Assembly: GCF_019844075.1 (NCBI RefSeq)
Contig: NZ_CP081964.1
Coordinates: 992,001-1,056,000, forward strand
Direction: 5' to 3'
DNA from: Curtobacterium sp. TC1
GTDB lineage: Bacteria; Actinomycetota; Actinomycetes; Actinomycetales; Microbacteriaceae
Length of the DNA stretch: 64,000 nucleotides
Shown here piece after piece: positions 45,618 through 53,552 of the stretch. Position 1 is the first letter of the stretch. Each line of letters begins with the position of its first letter. A model generated the notes under the pieces. The model was not told where the DNA came from, did not search any database, and worked only from the letters and a program-made list of their open reading frames with translations. A program made the translations under genes and the position numbers.

Positions 45618-46376
45618 CTACTTGTCGACGAGGGTGACCTCGAACGAGTAGCGGTCGGGGCGGTAACAGTGCACGCCGTACTCGACCGCGCGGCCCGAGG
45701 CGTCGTACGCGGTGCGGCTCATCGTCAGGACGGGGTCGCCGTCCTCGATCTCGAGCAGACCGGCCTCTTCGTCGGTGACCGCGCGGGCGCCGATCCGCTG
45801 CTTCGCCACCCGCATCGTCACACCACGACCGCGGAGCAGCTGGTACAGCCCGTGGTCCTGCAGGTCCTGGTCGGTGATCTCGAGGAACTCCGGCGGCAGG
45901 TAGTTCTCGAGGATCGCCATCGGGACGTCCTCGGCGAACCGCACACGGCGGATGTGCGCGACGGTCGTGCCGGGCTCGACGCTCAGCGCGGCTGCGACGT
46001 CGTCCGGAGCCGGCACGTCGTTGCGCTCGAGGAGCTTCGTCGCCGGCGCCTGCGACCCCTGGGCCAGGTCGTCGTACAGGCTCGTGAGCTCGACCTTGCG
46101 GGTCACCGGGCCGTGTACGACCTGCGTGCCGATGCCGCGGCGGCGGACGAGCAGCCCCTTGTCGACGAGGTCCTGGATCGCCCGACGGATCGTCGGTCGG
46201 GACAGTCCGAGGCGCTCACCGAGCGCGATCTCGTTCTCGAGACGGGCGCCGGGCGGCATCACGCCGGAGCGGATCGACTCCTCGATGCGCGAGGCCACCT
46301 GGAAGTAGAGGGGCATGGGACCCGACCGGTCCAGGTCCATGAACAGGTCGGACGGCAGCTGGCCTTCGTTGGTCAT
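45618..46376 (-). CDS. iolR: GntR-family repressor with UTRA domain, probable inositol regulator
   Basis: 252 residues. An N-terminal winged helix (about 20-90, with LGERLGLSRPTIRRAIQDLVDKG) is followed by a HutC-type UTRA ligand domain ending in YRPDRYSFEVTLV. It is encoded convergent to the operon it should control. A TTGTCGTGACAA palindrome 47 nt before its start suggests autoregulation. The ligand is probably an inositol intermediate. The symbol is assigned by context. Confidence 0.8.
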   Translation of the reverse strand: MTNEGQLPSDLFMDLDRSGPMPLYFQVASRIEESIRSGVMPPGARLENEIALGERLGLSRPTIRRAIQDLVDKGLLVRRRGIGTQVVHGPVTRKVELTSLYDDLAQGSQAPATKLLERNDVPAPDDVAAALSVEPGTTVAHIRRVRFAEDVPMAILENYLPPEFLEITDQDLQDHGLYQLLRGRGVTMRVAKQRIGARAVTDEEAGLLEIEDGDPVLTMSRTAYDASGRAVEYGVHCYRPDRYSFEVTLVDK

Positions 46377-46422
46377 CGCGGTCCTTCACACGTGCGGAGA
46401 TGCCGGCGTCGGTGCCGACGGC

Positions 46423-46436
46423 ATTGTCGTGACAAT
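46423..46436. promoter_or_regulatory. Inositol regulator operator 3 (ATTGTCGTGACAAT)
   Basis: A perfect 14-nt inverted repeat, core TGTC-N2-GACA, lies 47 nt before the repressor start, consistent with autoregulation. Confidence 0.7.
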
Positions 46437-46481
46437 ACCACCGGGAATGTGGCACCCCGGCCGCGCGCAGCGGGCGTTGCG

Positions 46482-47120
46482 TCAGTCGGCGAACACCATC
46501 GGACGGTTTGACAGCCGCGGCTGCGGCGTCGACGCCTTGGGCTTCTCGGCGCGGGCCCGGACCGGGGCGATCGCCACCCGGGTCGCCGCACCCAGGGCCT
46601 CGACCGTGTCGGTGCCATGGTGGCCGGCAGCATGGATGACGATCGCAGCACATGCCTCGGCATCGGCGGCGGCGTCGTGGTGCTGGAACCCCTCGAACCC
46701 GGCGGCCATCGCGGCGACCGGCAGGCGGTACGAGTCGAGCGTGTAGGTCTTGCGGGCGACCGCCAGGGAGCAAAGCGAGTGGTGCTCGGCCAGGTCGATG
46801 CCCGTCGCGGAGCAGCCACCGGCGATGACGCCCATGTCGAAGCGGGCGTTGTGGGCCACCAGCACGTCACCCTCGGCGAAGGCGACGAGGTCGGGGTACT
46901 GCTGCTCCCACGTCTTCGCCCGGACGACGTCCTCGGCGACGATCCCGTGGATCCGCGTGTTCCACTCGAGGAACGCGTCGTGTCCGAGGGGCGGGCGGAT
47001 GAACCACGATGCCCGGTCGACGACCCGGCCCGCGCGGACCTTGACGAGTCCGACGGAGCACGCACTGGCGGGCGAGCTGTTCGCGGTCTCGAAGTCGATC
47101 GCGGTGAAGTTCAACGGCAC
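46482..47120 (-). CDS. DEDDh 3'-5' exonuclease (DnaQ-like)
   Basis: 212 residues. Exonuclease motifs are FTAIDFETAN (Asp, Glu), VLVAHNARFDMGV (Asp) and the terminal HHDAAADAEAC (His, Asp). The domain fills residues 1-170; the tail is basic and Pro-rich. It resembles the epsilon-type exonucleases found alone in actinobacteria. GTG 47120 was chosen because the catalytic strand follows within three residues, as in related proteins; ATG 47150 is the alternative. Confidence 0.85.
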   Translation of the reverse strand: MPLNFTAIDFETANSSPASACSVGLVKVRAGRVVDRASWFIRPPLGHDAFLEWNTRIHGIVAEDVVRAKTWEQQYPDLVAFAEGDVLVAHNARFDMGVIAGGCSATGIDLAEHHSLCSLAVARKTYTLDSYRLPVAAMAAGFEGFQHHDAAADAEACAAIVIHAAGHHGTDTVEALGAATRVAIAPVRARAEKPKASTPQPRLSNRPMVFAD

Positions 47121-47182
47121 GGTCCCGATCGTCGCACGGGGTGCCGACATCCCCCTCCGTTCCCGTCGGCGTTGCGTGTGGC

Positions 47183-47188
47183 TACTCT
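47183..47188 (+). promoter_or_regulatory. -10 hexamer TACTCT, leaderless start of the small hydrolase gene
   Basis: The hexamer ends 6 nt before ATG 47195. Confidence 0.6.
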
Positions 47189-47194
47189 CAGCGC

Positions 47195-47752
47195 ATGGGG
47201 AACGATGCCGACTGCCGTCCGCTCGTCCTGGTGCTCGCCGGTGCCGGCTACGGGCAGCAGGCGCCGCTGCTCTGGTGGACGAGCGAGATCGCCGCCGCGG
47301 CCGGGTGCGAGGTCGTCGCGCCACGCTGGCACGTCGACGACGCTGCCGGTGTCGATCCGGTCGGGTTCGTCGAGACCGCTGTCGCCTCGGCGCTGGGGGA
47401 CCGGCTGCCCGACCTCGTCGTCGCGAAGTCGTTCGGCTGCTTCGCCCTGCCCTGGGCGCTCCGCAACGACGTCCCCGGGGTCTGGCTGACGCCGGTCCTC
47501 ACCCACGACGACGTCGCGGCAGCGCTCGCCCGCGCGACCGACGCGCACGACGCGATCGGGGGTGGAGACGACACCATGTGGCGGCCGGAACGCGCGTCGG
47601 GGACCAGGGCGCGCCTCCGGACCGTCGCCGCTACCGACCACTCGCTGCAGGTGCCGGGCGACTGGCGGCGATCGCAGCGGCTGCAGGCCGATGTCTTCGA
47701 CGTCGTCGAGCGGCGCATCACGGCCCTACGGCGCCGGATGCCGACGGACTAG
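47195..47752 (+). CDS. Small alpha/beta-hydrolase-like protein
   Basis: 185 residues. An N-terminal strand LVLVLAGAGYG with oxyanion-type glycines, a nucleophile-elbow-like VVAKSFGCFA (Ser near 80) and later Asp/His in THDD and ATDHSLQ suggest a minimal hydrolase fold. No family member is recognised with certainty. Its stop codon forms part of the next gene's -10 hexamer. Confidence 0.6.
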   Translation: MGNDADCRPLVLVLAGAGYGQQAPLLWWTSEIAAAAGCEVVAPRWHVDDAAGVDPVGFVETAVASALGDRLPDLVVAKSFGCFALPWALRNDVPGVWLTPVLTHDDVAAALARATDAHDAIGGGDDTMWRPERASGTRARLRTVAATDHSLQVPGDWRRSQRLQADVFDVVERRITALRRRMPTD

Positions 47753-47755
47753 GTT
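47750..47755 (+). promoter_or_regulatory. -10 hexamer TAGGTT, leaderless start of the 69-residue gene
   Basis: The hexamer includes the previous stop codon TAG and ends 6 nt before ATG 47762. Confidence 0.55.
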
Positions 47756-47761
47756 CGGCGC

Positions 47762-47971
47762 ATGGGGGAACCGCAGGACATGGACGAGCTGCTGGCACAG
47801 GCGGAGCGCGTCGACGCAGTGCCGCACACCGCACGGCGTGCCGTCGCGTTGGCCGCCGCACTCCTCGCGGCCGGTGCCGCCGTCGCGATCGTGGCCACCG
47901 GATCGGCCCGTGGCCTCCTCGCCGCGATCCTGTGGCTGATCACGCTGGGCGGGTCGCCACCGCTGGACTGA
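47762..47971 (+). CDS. Small membrane protein, 69 residues
   Basis: A short charged N-terminus is followed by one long or two short hydrophobic segments (about 25-62, Ala/Leu-rich). No family recognised. The leaderless promoter and clean stop support it; the small size keeps confidence moderate. Confidence 0.55.
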   Translation: MGEPQDMDELLAQAERVDAVPHTARRAVALAAALLAAGAAVAIVATGSARGLLAAILWLITLGGSPPLD

Positions 47972-48016
47972 CGGACGGACTGGAGGCCCGGGTCGGCTCC
48001 GACAGGTCGCCGCCGG

Positions 48017-48022
48017 TAGGCT
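48017..48022 (+). promoter_or_regulatory. -10 hexamer TAGGCT, leaderless start of ychF
   Basis: The hexamer ends 8 nt before GTG 48031. Confidence 0.5.
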
Positions 48023-48030
48023 GACCTCCC

Positions 48031-49104
48031 GTGGCACTCACCATCGGAATCGTCGGTCTCCCGAACGTCGGCAAGTCGACCCTGTTCAACGCCCTGACCA
48101 AGAACCAGGTCCTCGCCGCGAACTACCCGTTCGCGACGATCGAGCCGAACGTCGGGGTGGTGAACCTGCCCGACTCGCGGCTCGACCAGCTCGCCGAGCT
48201 CTTCCACTCGGAGAAGACCGTGCCCGCGCCGGTATCGTTCGTCGACATCGCCGGCATCGTCAAGGGTGCGAGCGAGGGTGAGGGGCTCGGCAACAAGTTC
48301 CTCGCCAACATCCGCGAGGCCGACGCCATCGCGCAGGTCGTCCGTGGCTTCACCGACGACGACGTCGTGCACGTGGCGAACAAGGTCTCCCCGAAGGACG
48401 ACCTCGAGGTCATCAACACCGAGCTGATCCTCGCCGACATGGAGACCATCGACAAGGCGCTCCCGCGGTACGAGAAGACCGTGAAGCTCAAGCAGGCCGA
48501 GCCGATCGTTCTCGAGACGGCTCGCGAGGCCCGTGCCGCGCTCGAGCAGGGCACCCTGCTGTCCGCGACGAAGATCGACCTCGCGCCGATCGCCGAGCTC
48601 GGACTCCTGTCCGCCAAGCCCTTCATCTTCGTGTTCAACGTCGACGAGGCGATCCTGACCGACGACGCCCGCAAGGCCGAGCTGGCCGCGCTCGTCGCCC
48701 CGGCCCAGGCTGTCTTCCTCGACGCCCAGGTCGAGTCGGAGCTCATCGACCTCGACCCCGCCGACGCCGCCGAACTGCTCGAGTCGACCGGGCAGTCCGA
48801 GTCCGGACTCGACCAGCTCGCACGCATCGGATTCGACACCCTCGGGCTGCAGACCTACCTGACGGCCGGTCCGAAGGAAGCCCGTGCGTGGACGATCGGC
48901 AAGGGCTGGAAGGCTCCCCAGGCTGCCGGCGTCATCCACACCGACTTCGAGAAGGGCTTCATCAAGGCCGAGGTCATCTCGTTCGACGACCTGGTCGAGA
49001 CCGGCTCCATCGCCGAGGCCCGCGCTGCCGGCAAGGCCCGGATCGAGGGCAAGGACTACGTCATGCAGGACGGCGACGTGGTGGAGTTCCGCTTCAACAA
49101 CTGA
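48031..49104 (+). CDS. ychF: Ribosome-binding ATPase YchF (Obg family)
   Basis: 357 residues. The P-loop GLPNVGKST, switch region ATIEPNVG, DIAGIVKGAS and the NVDEA nucleotide-specificity motif (in place of NKxD, giving ATP preference) identify YchF. The C-terminal TGS domain ends FRFNN as usual. YchF binds the ribosome and damps the oxidative stress response. The accessory island begins immediately after this gene. Confidence 0.96.
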   Translation: MALTIGIVGLPNVGKSTLFNALTKNQVLAANYPFATIEPNVGVVNLPDSRLDQLAELFHSEKTVPAPVSFVDIAGIVKGASEGEGLGNKFLANIREADAIAQVVRGFTDDDVVHVANKVSPKDDLEVINTELILADMETIDKALPRYEKTVKLKQAEPIVLETAREARAALEQGTLLSATKIDLAPIAELGLLSAKPFIFVFNVDEAILTDDARKAELAALVAPAQAVFLDAQVESELIDLDPADAAELLESTGQSESGLDQLARIGFDTLGLQTYLTAGPKEARAWTIGKGWKAPQAAGVIHTDFEKGFIKAEVISFDDLVETGSIAEARAAGKARIEGKDYVMQDGDVVEFRFNN

Positions 49105-49167
49105 CCTCAAGCTTGACGAGCGATCGGTATGCTCAATTTCGAGCAACGTTCCTTGGGGGGAAGATAC

Positions 49168-50574
49168 GTGACCGCGAGCGTAGAGATCGATTACACGAAC
49201 TGGGACTGGCTTCCCCGTGCGGCTTCGGAGTTCCAGGCGTACCTCGTTCGCCTGCTTGCTGAGCAGACGATAAAACCGCACGATGTGTCGGCACGGGCAA
49301 AGTCGATCGCCTCGTTCCAGCGGAAAGCTGCGAAGCCGTACGAGGATCCTGTCGGCGAGATCACGGACACCGTCGCAGTACGGGTCATCACGTTCTCGAT
49401 CACCGATCGAGATCGGATTGCGGAGATCATCAAAGACCGCTTCGTCGTGAAGCCGGGCGAAGACCGCAACCCGGGTCTTGAGAAGAGCGAGCGTCGCCGC
49501 GGCTACGACTGCTGGCACATCGTCATCACGGGGGAGAAGCAGCCAGAGTCTGGCTGGCTGATCGAGCGGGGCGACCTGAGTCGGTACTTCAACACGTTCG
49601 GCGGTCTGGAAGTGCAGCTGCGAACGGTGGCTGCCCACGCCTGGGCGGAGTTCGAGCACGCTCGCCGCTACAAGGGACGTTCCTACAATGCCGTGACGGA
49701 ACAGGATCGAGAGACCATCGATCAACTGTTCGGCGCGGCCTCCGATGCTCGGCGCGCCCTCGACGAAACCTTTGTTGCCATCGACAGGATTCTGGCGCAT
49801 CCAACGTCCTCGGCTCCCCAACCGGAGCTCGACGAAGCGGTAAACCTCGACGAGGGCCGTGCGGAATCCGAGAACGCGCCACCTGGGCCGGACGGTGTCT
49901 CCGACGCCGAGGTTGCTGATCTTCTTCATCGCCAATTCCCGGGCGACAAGGAGGCTTCCGAGAGCGGCATGCGTTTCGCCCGCGAGTTGCTATCCGCGGT
50001 GGGGTACACGAGCGTCCAAGCGATCGAGGATGATCTGCTCTCGATCGACAGTGATCAGGTGCGCTCCCTGATGGACTACGAGGTGCCGGTCACCAGGGTG
50101 CGTCGGCTCGACGACGACCTCCTGTCGCTGCACGGAGAGAAGTACATCCGGCTCACCGCAGACCTTGGCAACGTTCGCTCTCGGGCGAAACAGCTCGAAT
50201 GGCGCTTCGATCGTCTGCGCGGGAAGACGGGCTACTCCCGGTACTCGCTCGAGGGCTCGGATTGCCCTCCCGAGCTGCTCTCGAAACTCCTCCCTGGGGC
50301 AGCAGCGGTCCGGGCCGTGGTCGTAGCCGTGAGTCGGGTCGCGGGTCCCGGGGCGGCCGTCATGCCTGACATCGTCAGCCTTCGAGACGACCTGCCCAAG
50401 TGGACCCGTGCCAAGGCGGTCGATCTTGAGGACGGCGAGGTGCTCTACGTCGCCACGAACCTCAACAGGGAAGCGTCGGAGCGGATCATCTCGGACCTGT
50501 TGTCGTCCAACTCCGAGGTGGACCTGCGAGTCATCAAGGACGGACGCGCTCTGCTCAGTCCTTCGATTGCCTGA
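49168..50574 (+). CDS. RelA/SpoT synthetase-domain protein with a long C-terminal extension
   Basis: 468 residues. The N-terminal ~205 residues form a RelA/SpoT-type pyrophosphokinase domain. Basic substrate residues lie in SARAKSIASFQRKAAK (R43, K45), Asp/Arg in ITDTVAVRV (D67, R72), the GY-x3-H motif in RGYDCWHIV and the Mg-binding Glu in LEVQLRT (E148), followed by HAWAEFEH. The active site looks intact. There is no HD, TGS or ACT domain, so it is a stand-alone alarmone synthetase type, which includes toxic SAS enzymes. The remaining 260 residues are unrecognised. GTG 49168 follows GGGGGGAAG. Codon use is less GC-biased than in neighbours. The next gene starts 3 nt after its stop. Confidence 0.8.
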   Translation: MTASVEIDYTNWDWLPRAASEFQAYLVRLLAEQTIKPHDVSARAKSIASFQRKAAKPYEDPVGEITDTVAVRVITFSITDRDRIAEIIKDRFVVKPGEDRNPGLEKSERRRGYDCWHIVITGEKQPESGWLIERGDLSRYFNTFGGLEVQLRTVAAHAWAEFEHARRYKGRSYNAVTEQDRETIDQLFGAASDARRALDETFVAIDRILAHPTSSAPQPELDEAVNLDEGRAESENAPPGPDGVSDAEVADLLHRQFPGDKEASESGMRFARELLSAVGYTSVQAIEDDLLSIDSDQVRSLMDYEVPVTRVRRLDDDLLSLHGEKYIRLTADLGNVRSRAKQLEWRFDRLRGKTGYSRYSLEGSDCPPELLSKLLPGAAAVRAVVVAVSRVAGPGAAVMPDIVSLRDDLPKWTRAKAVDLEDGEVLYVATNLNREASERIISDLLSSNSEVDLRVIKDGRALLSPSIA

Positions 50575-50577
50575 CCG

Positions 50578-51768
50578 ATGTCGTTCGGCCGCAGCGTCTT
50601 CGTTCCGAGCGCGAGTACCGAGCTGTCGAGCTGGTGGGCGCATCTCGCCGCGAAGTGGTCCTGGGATGATCCGACCCTGCTCCTGGGCCTCGTCACGATT
50701 GCTGTCACCGCACTCATTCCGATCTTCTTGTGGCGGCTCGGGTCGCGGCAGGCGGAGCGCGACGCTCTCCTGAACAAGTCCCAGGCTGCCACTCTCGAAC
50801 GACAAGAGGGCATCCTTCGGCGACAGCGACGAGACTCGCTCCTCGAGATCGTCGGCCGCTCGTCGGACGCAGCGCACATCTCGCTCCTGTGGCGAGAGGT
50901 CGGTGAGTACGACGATGGAGACCGCGAACTCCTCCTCTCGGTATTCCGAACCAATCCTTCGCTCGCTCTTCCCGGCACGTCGTTCGGCGTTCGGGTGGAG
51001 GGCCGCCTCGACGACGTCATCGTGGAGCAGTACGTCAACGGGCTCGAACGTCGCTACTCGGAGGACGCCAGCGGGTATCGATCCTTTCCGGGACTCCTCG
51101 ACTTTCTCGTGGCGGCGAGGGAACAAGGAACCCGAGTTGATGCATCTAGGATCACATCGCTCGTGACTGGCCAGGCTTCTGAGCATCAGCGTCCTGGGCA
51201 CAGTTTCTTCCGCGCGTTGGTCGGAGTGTTCCCTGAGAGTGCGAGTGGATTGCTCAGGGCGGTGGAGGGCATCGACTCTCGCAGCGCGGGTGGCCTGCGA
51301 CTGAACGTCCTCACGGGGACGCTGTTAGCGGTGAAGGACGCGGACCTAGGGCGACTTGGGCCTCGATCCGTCCCCCGCGACCGTGCCGTGGCGGAGCTAC
51401 GTAGTTCACTGCCTGTTGCACTCGCTACCCTGATTCATCGAGATAATTTGCGGTCCTTTGATCGCTGGTCGCTCAGCGGGTCGACAGAACCCGTCACAGC
51501 CACCGTCGCCTGGCTGATCAGGGCTGTTGGTTGGCTGAGTGACACTGACGATCACCTCGCCATGCGCATGACGCAGAACCTCGCCGATGCGATCCGCTCC
51601 GCGTCACGCGCCGCAGACACCCGCGGGTGGGGAATCGACGACGAAGACGTTCGAGTCGGCTTTGATCGGATCAAGCGCATCCAGCCGTACCTGTGGGCCG
51701 AGTACGGTCCCGAACTTGAAGCCGCTGCCAGTGCCGTCGGCGCGTGGCGAGAACGTCCAACGAGTTGA
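50578..51768 (+). CDS. Unknown membrane-anchored partner of the RelA/SpoT-domain protein
   Basis: 396 residues, starting 3 nt after the previous stop, so surely co-transcribed. One membrane helix (about 33-52, with LLLGLVTIAVTALIPIFL) is followed by a charged coiled-coil (about 55-90) and a large soluble domain of about 300 residues without known motifs. Codon use matches the previous gene, not the chromosome. It could anchor, sense for or neutralise the synthetase; none of this is shown. Confidence 0.7.
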   Translation: MSFGRSVFVPSASTELSSWWAHLAAKWSWDDPTLLLGLVTIAVTALIPIFLWRLGSRQAERDALLNKSQAATLERQEGILRRQRRDSLLEIVGRSSDAAHISLLWREVGEYDDGDRELLLSVFRTNPSLALPGTSFGVRVEGRLDDVIVEQYVNGLERRYSEDASGYRSFPGLLDFLVAAREQGTRVDASRITSLVTGQASEHQRPGHSFFRALVGVFPESASGLLRAVEGIDSRSAGGLRLNVLTGTLLAVKDADLGRLGPRSVPRDRAVAELRSSLPVALATLIHRDNLRSFDRWSLSGSTEPVTATVAWLIRAVGWLSDTDDHLAMRMTQNLADAIRSASRAADTRGWGIDDEDVRVGFDRIKRIQPYLWAEYGPELEAAASAVGAWRERPTS

Positions 51769-52057
51769 GGGCTCCCTACCCAGCCGCCCCATTACCTGTC
51801 AGATGCTGGTGACCTCGGCGAAAAGTGAGCTAGCGGGTCCGTCCTCTCGAGCCTGGAATGGACTCAGCTTCGATGGACGGTCATTTGCACTGCAGGGGCA
51901 CTTCTCCGGAGCCGACGTCCCGTGATCCGACGATGCTCGTCAATCCCGGAGATCCGGCCGTGGTCGGCCTGAGTCTGATGCTGGGCGTCGCCAGGATCAG
52001 CGAGAGCCTCGCCGAGGGCGAACGCGACCGATGGGACGGCACCCGCCCTTGGCGCAC
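51769..52057. other. 289-bp non-coding stretch inside the accessory island
   Basis: It lies between the membrane-protein gene and the convergent hepT gene. Overlapping open frames here lack coding character. I see no repeat, RNA motif or attachment site. Confidence 0.4.
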
Positions 52058-52444
52058 TCAGTCCACCAGCGCGAGAATGACAGCCGGGATCCGATGCTCG
52101 ATCGCATCCCAGACGATCTCCTTCCGCGCCTTGCGATAGTCGTGCGACAGGATGTTCCGGGTCTTCCGGACGGCGGCGAGGGACAGGTCGGACGGCAATC
52201 GCGCTTCGCGTCCCGTGGGCACACGTCCGAGCAGGTCGTCGAAGTGGATGATGACGGCCTCGGCTGCACGGTAGGTCAGACTGCGCGGTGCTCCGAACTC
52301 GTCTCGACCGCGCTCGACGATCATGGAGCACTCGGCGAGCAGGTCGTGGAAGCTGTCCTGCAGCAACGGCCAACGCTCGCGGACAGCGCCGTCGGCGTCT
52401 CCGTCGGCGCGCGGACGCGGCGTGAAGCGGTGCTCGGGAGTCAC
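52058..52444 (-). CDS. hepT: HEPN-family toxin ribonuclease (HepT)
   Basis: 128 residues of the DUF86/HEPN fold. The RNase motif R-x4-H-x-Y appears as RNILSHDY (R96, H101, Y103). In the known MntA-HepT system the nucleotidyltransferase antitoxin AMPylates this Tyr and silences the RNase. GTG overlaps the mntA stop (GTGA), giving the usual antitoxin-first operon. Confidence 0.85.
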   Translation of the reverse strand: MTPEHRFTPRPRADGDADGAVRERWPLLQDSFHDLLAECSMIVERGRDEFGAPRSLTYRAAEAVIIHFDDLLGRVPTGREARLPSDLSLAAVRKTRNILSHDYRKARKEIVWDAIEHRIPAVILALVD

Positions 52445-52905
52445 AGTGGCACGGCCTCGGTGAGGACGTGCGCGAAGTGCGCATCGTCTTCGAGGTCGTC
52501 GGTGAGCACGTCGACCTCGAAGCCGGTGATGGCCTCGACCTCGTGGGCGAAGCCGCCGAGGTCGAACAGGGATGCGGCAGGGGTCAGGTGCACGAGCAGA
52601 TCGATGTCGCTGTACTCGGTGTCCTGCCCGCGGAGCGTGGAACCGAAGACGCGAACGTTCTCGAGGTGGAACCGCTCCGCCTCGTCGAGGATCGCGTCGG
52701 CGTAGACGGCGAGAGGGATGCTCGGACGCGTTTGCGCAGCAGCGAGGATTCGCTGGAGCGACTCGAGCCGCGGCTGCTTGCGTCCGCTCTCGTACGCGGA
52801 GATGGTCGGCTGCTGCATCCCGGCGGCGGCGGCGAGGCTGGTCTGTGAGAGGCCCAGGTCCTCGCGGGCAGCGCGGATGAGTTGTGCTGCGCGTTCGACT
52901 CGCAT
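52441..52905 (-). CDS. mntA: XRE-nucleotidyltransferase fusion antitoxin (MntA type)
   Basis: 154 residues. An N-terminal XRE helix-turn-helix (about 6-58, with GLSQTSLAAAAGMQQPTIS) is fused to a minimal nucleotidyltransferase domain with GSTLRGQDTEYSDID (G88, S89, D100, D102). This is the GS-x10-D-x-D motif that binds ATP and metal. It should AMPylate HepT and, through the HTH, repress its own operon. ATG 52905 follows GAGGAGG; GTG 52911 is less well placed. Confidence 0.85.
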   Translation of the reverse strand: MRVERAAQLIRAAREDLGLSQTSLAAAAGMQQPTISAYESGRKQPRLESLQRILAAAQTRPSIPLAVYADAILDEAERFHLENVRVFGSTLRGQDTEYSDIDLLVHLTPAASLFDLGGFAHEVEAITGFEVDVLTDDLEDDAHFAHVLTEAVPL

Positions 52906-52916
52906 GAGCACCTCCT

Positions 52917-52935
52917 CTATAGCTCTCGACTATAG
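52917..52935 (-). promoter_or_regulatory. Operator/-10 region of the mntA-hepT operon
   Basis: Two CTATAG hexamers (52917-52922, 52930-52935) flank TCGAGAG just before the ribosome site. The TATAGT within is a -10 candidate, so XRE binding here would block transcription. Confidence 0.55.
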
Positions 52936-53007
52936 ATGCTTCGCGCTCGCTCGGGAAGGTGCGCGGTGGACTAGATTCGGCTCGTCCGAGCGCTCGAGGA
53001 GGCCCCC

Positions 53008-53472
53008 ATGTCGTACGTCGTCGACTTCGTGAACGTGACCACGGTGGGTCTGGAGTCCTCGCCGGTCGCCGATGCACTCGCCGGGCTCCGGGCCAACGAG
53101 GCGCGGTACTTCGCGAACAAGTACGACCACGTGTTCACCACGCATGCCGCAGCTGACGTGCCGGACCTCGTCGAGTCCGTGCGCCGGGTGCTCGAGGAGG
53201 AGCGCGGGCTGGTCATCGCGTCACCACCGCTCGAAGCCACGGAAGCGCTCGTCGACGGTGTGCGATGGACGTACGTGTTCTACGAATCCGGTCTCGCGAT
53301 CAACGTGCTCTACACGCTGGAGCCGGGCGGCAAACGCGCGGTCGGCTTCAAGCTCTCCGACGGCATGGAGGTCCCCGAGGAGCTCGCCGACAAGTTCAAG
53401 TTCGCACGGCAGAAGTCGAAGCTCGCCGGCACGATCCGCGGCTCGTTCTTCGTCGTGAAGGGCGAGTACTGA
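53008..53472 (+). CDS. Conserved-looking cytoplasmic protein, unknown
   Basis: 154 residues, ATG 53008 preceded by GAGGAGG. It has mixed alpha/beta composition and contains the segments NKYDHVFTTHAAADVPD and GTIRGSFFVVKGEY, with no signal peptide or membrane helix. Not recognised. A perfect terminator follows its stop. Confidence 0.65.
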   Translation: MSYVVDFVNVTTVGLESSPVADALAGLRANEARYFANKYDHVFTTHAAADVPDLVESVRRVLEEERGLVIASPPLEATEALVDGVRWTYVFYESGLAINVLYTLEPGGKRAVGFKLSDGMEVPEELADKFKFARQKSKLAGTIRGSFFVVKGEY

Positions 53473-53473
53473 C

Positions 53474-53499
53474 GCACCACGCACCACGCACCACGCACG
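53474..53499. repeat. 7-bp tandem repeat (ACGCACC unit) after the stop codon
   Basis: About three and a half copies of a CACGCAC-type heptamer fill the space between the stop and the terminator. Confidence 0.6.
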
Positions 53500-53501
53500 A
53501 C

Positions 53502-53533
53502 GAAGCGCCGCCGGGATAGCCCGGCGGCGCTTC
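53502..53533. terminator. Bidirectional hairpin terminator
   Basis: A 14-bp perfect stem (53502-53515 with 53520-53533) with an ATAG loop lies between two convergent genes. Confidence 0.8.
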
Positions 53534-53552
53534 GCGTTCGTCCTGGTGGAGC

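Noticed and set aside
47121..47150. ATG 47150 as start of the DnaQ-like exonuclease
   Set aside because: GTG 47120 places the catalytic strand three residues from the N-terminus, as in similar proteins; the GGAGGGGG before ATG is too close. The choice remains open.
49129..49167. ATG 49129 as start of the RelA/SpoT-domain gene
   Set aside because: It lies inside a TATGCT -10-like hexamer and has no ribosome site, while GTG 49168 follows GGGGGGAAG.
49168..50574. Housekeeping Rel (p)ppGpp synthetase/hydrolase
   Set aside because: It has no HD hydrolase, TGS or ACT domain and its composition differs from the chromosome.
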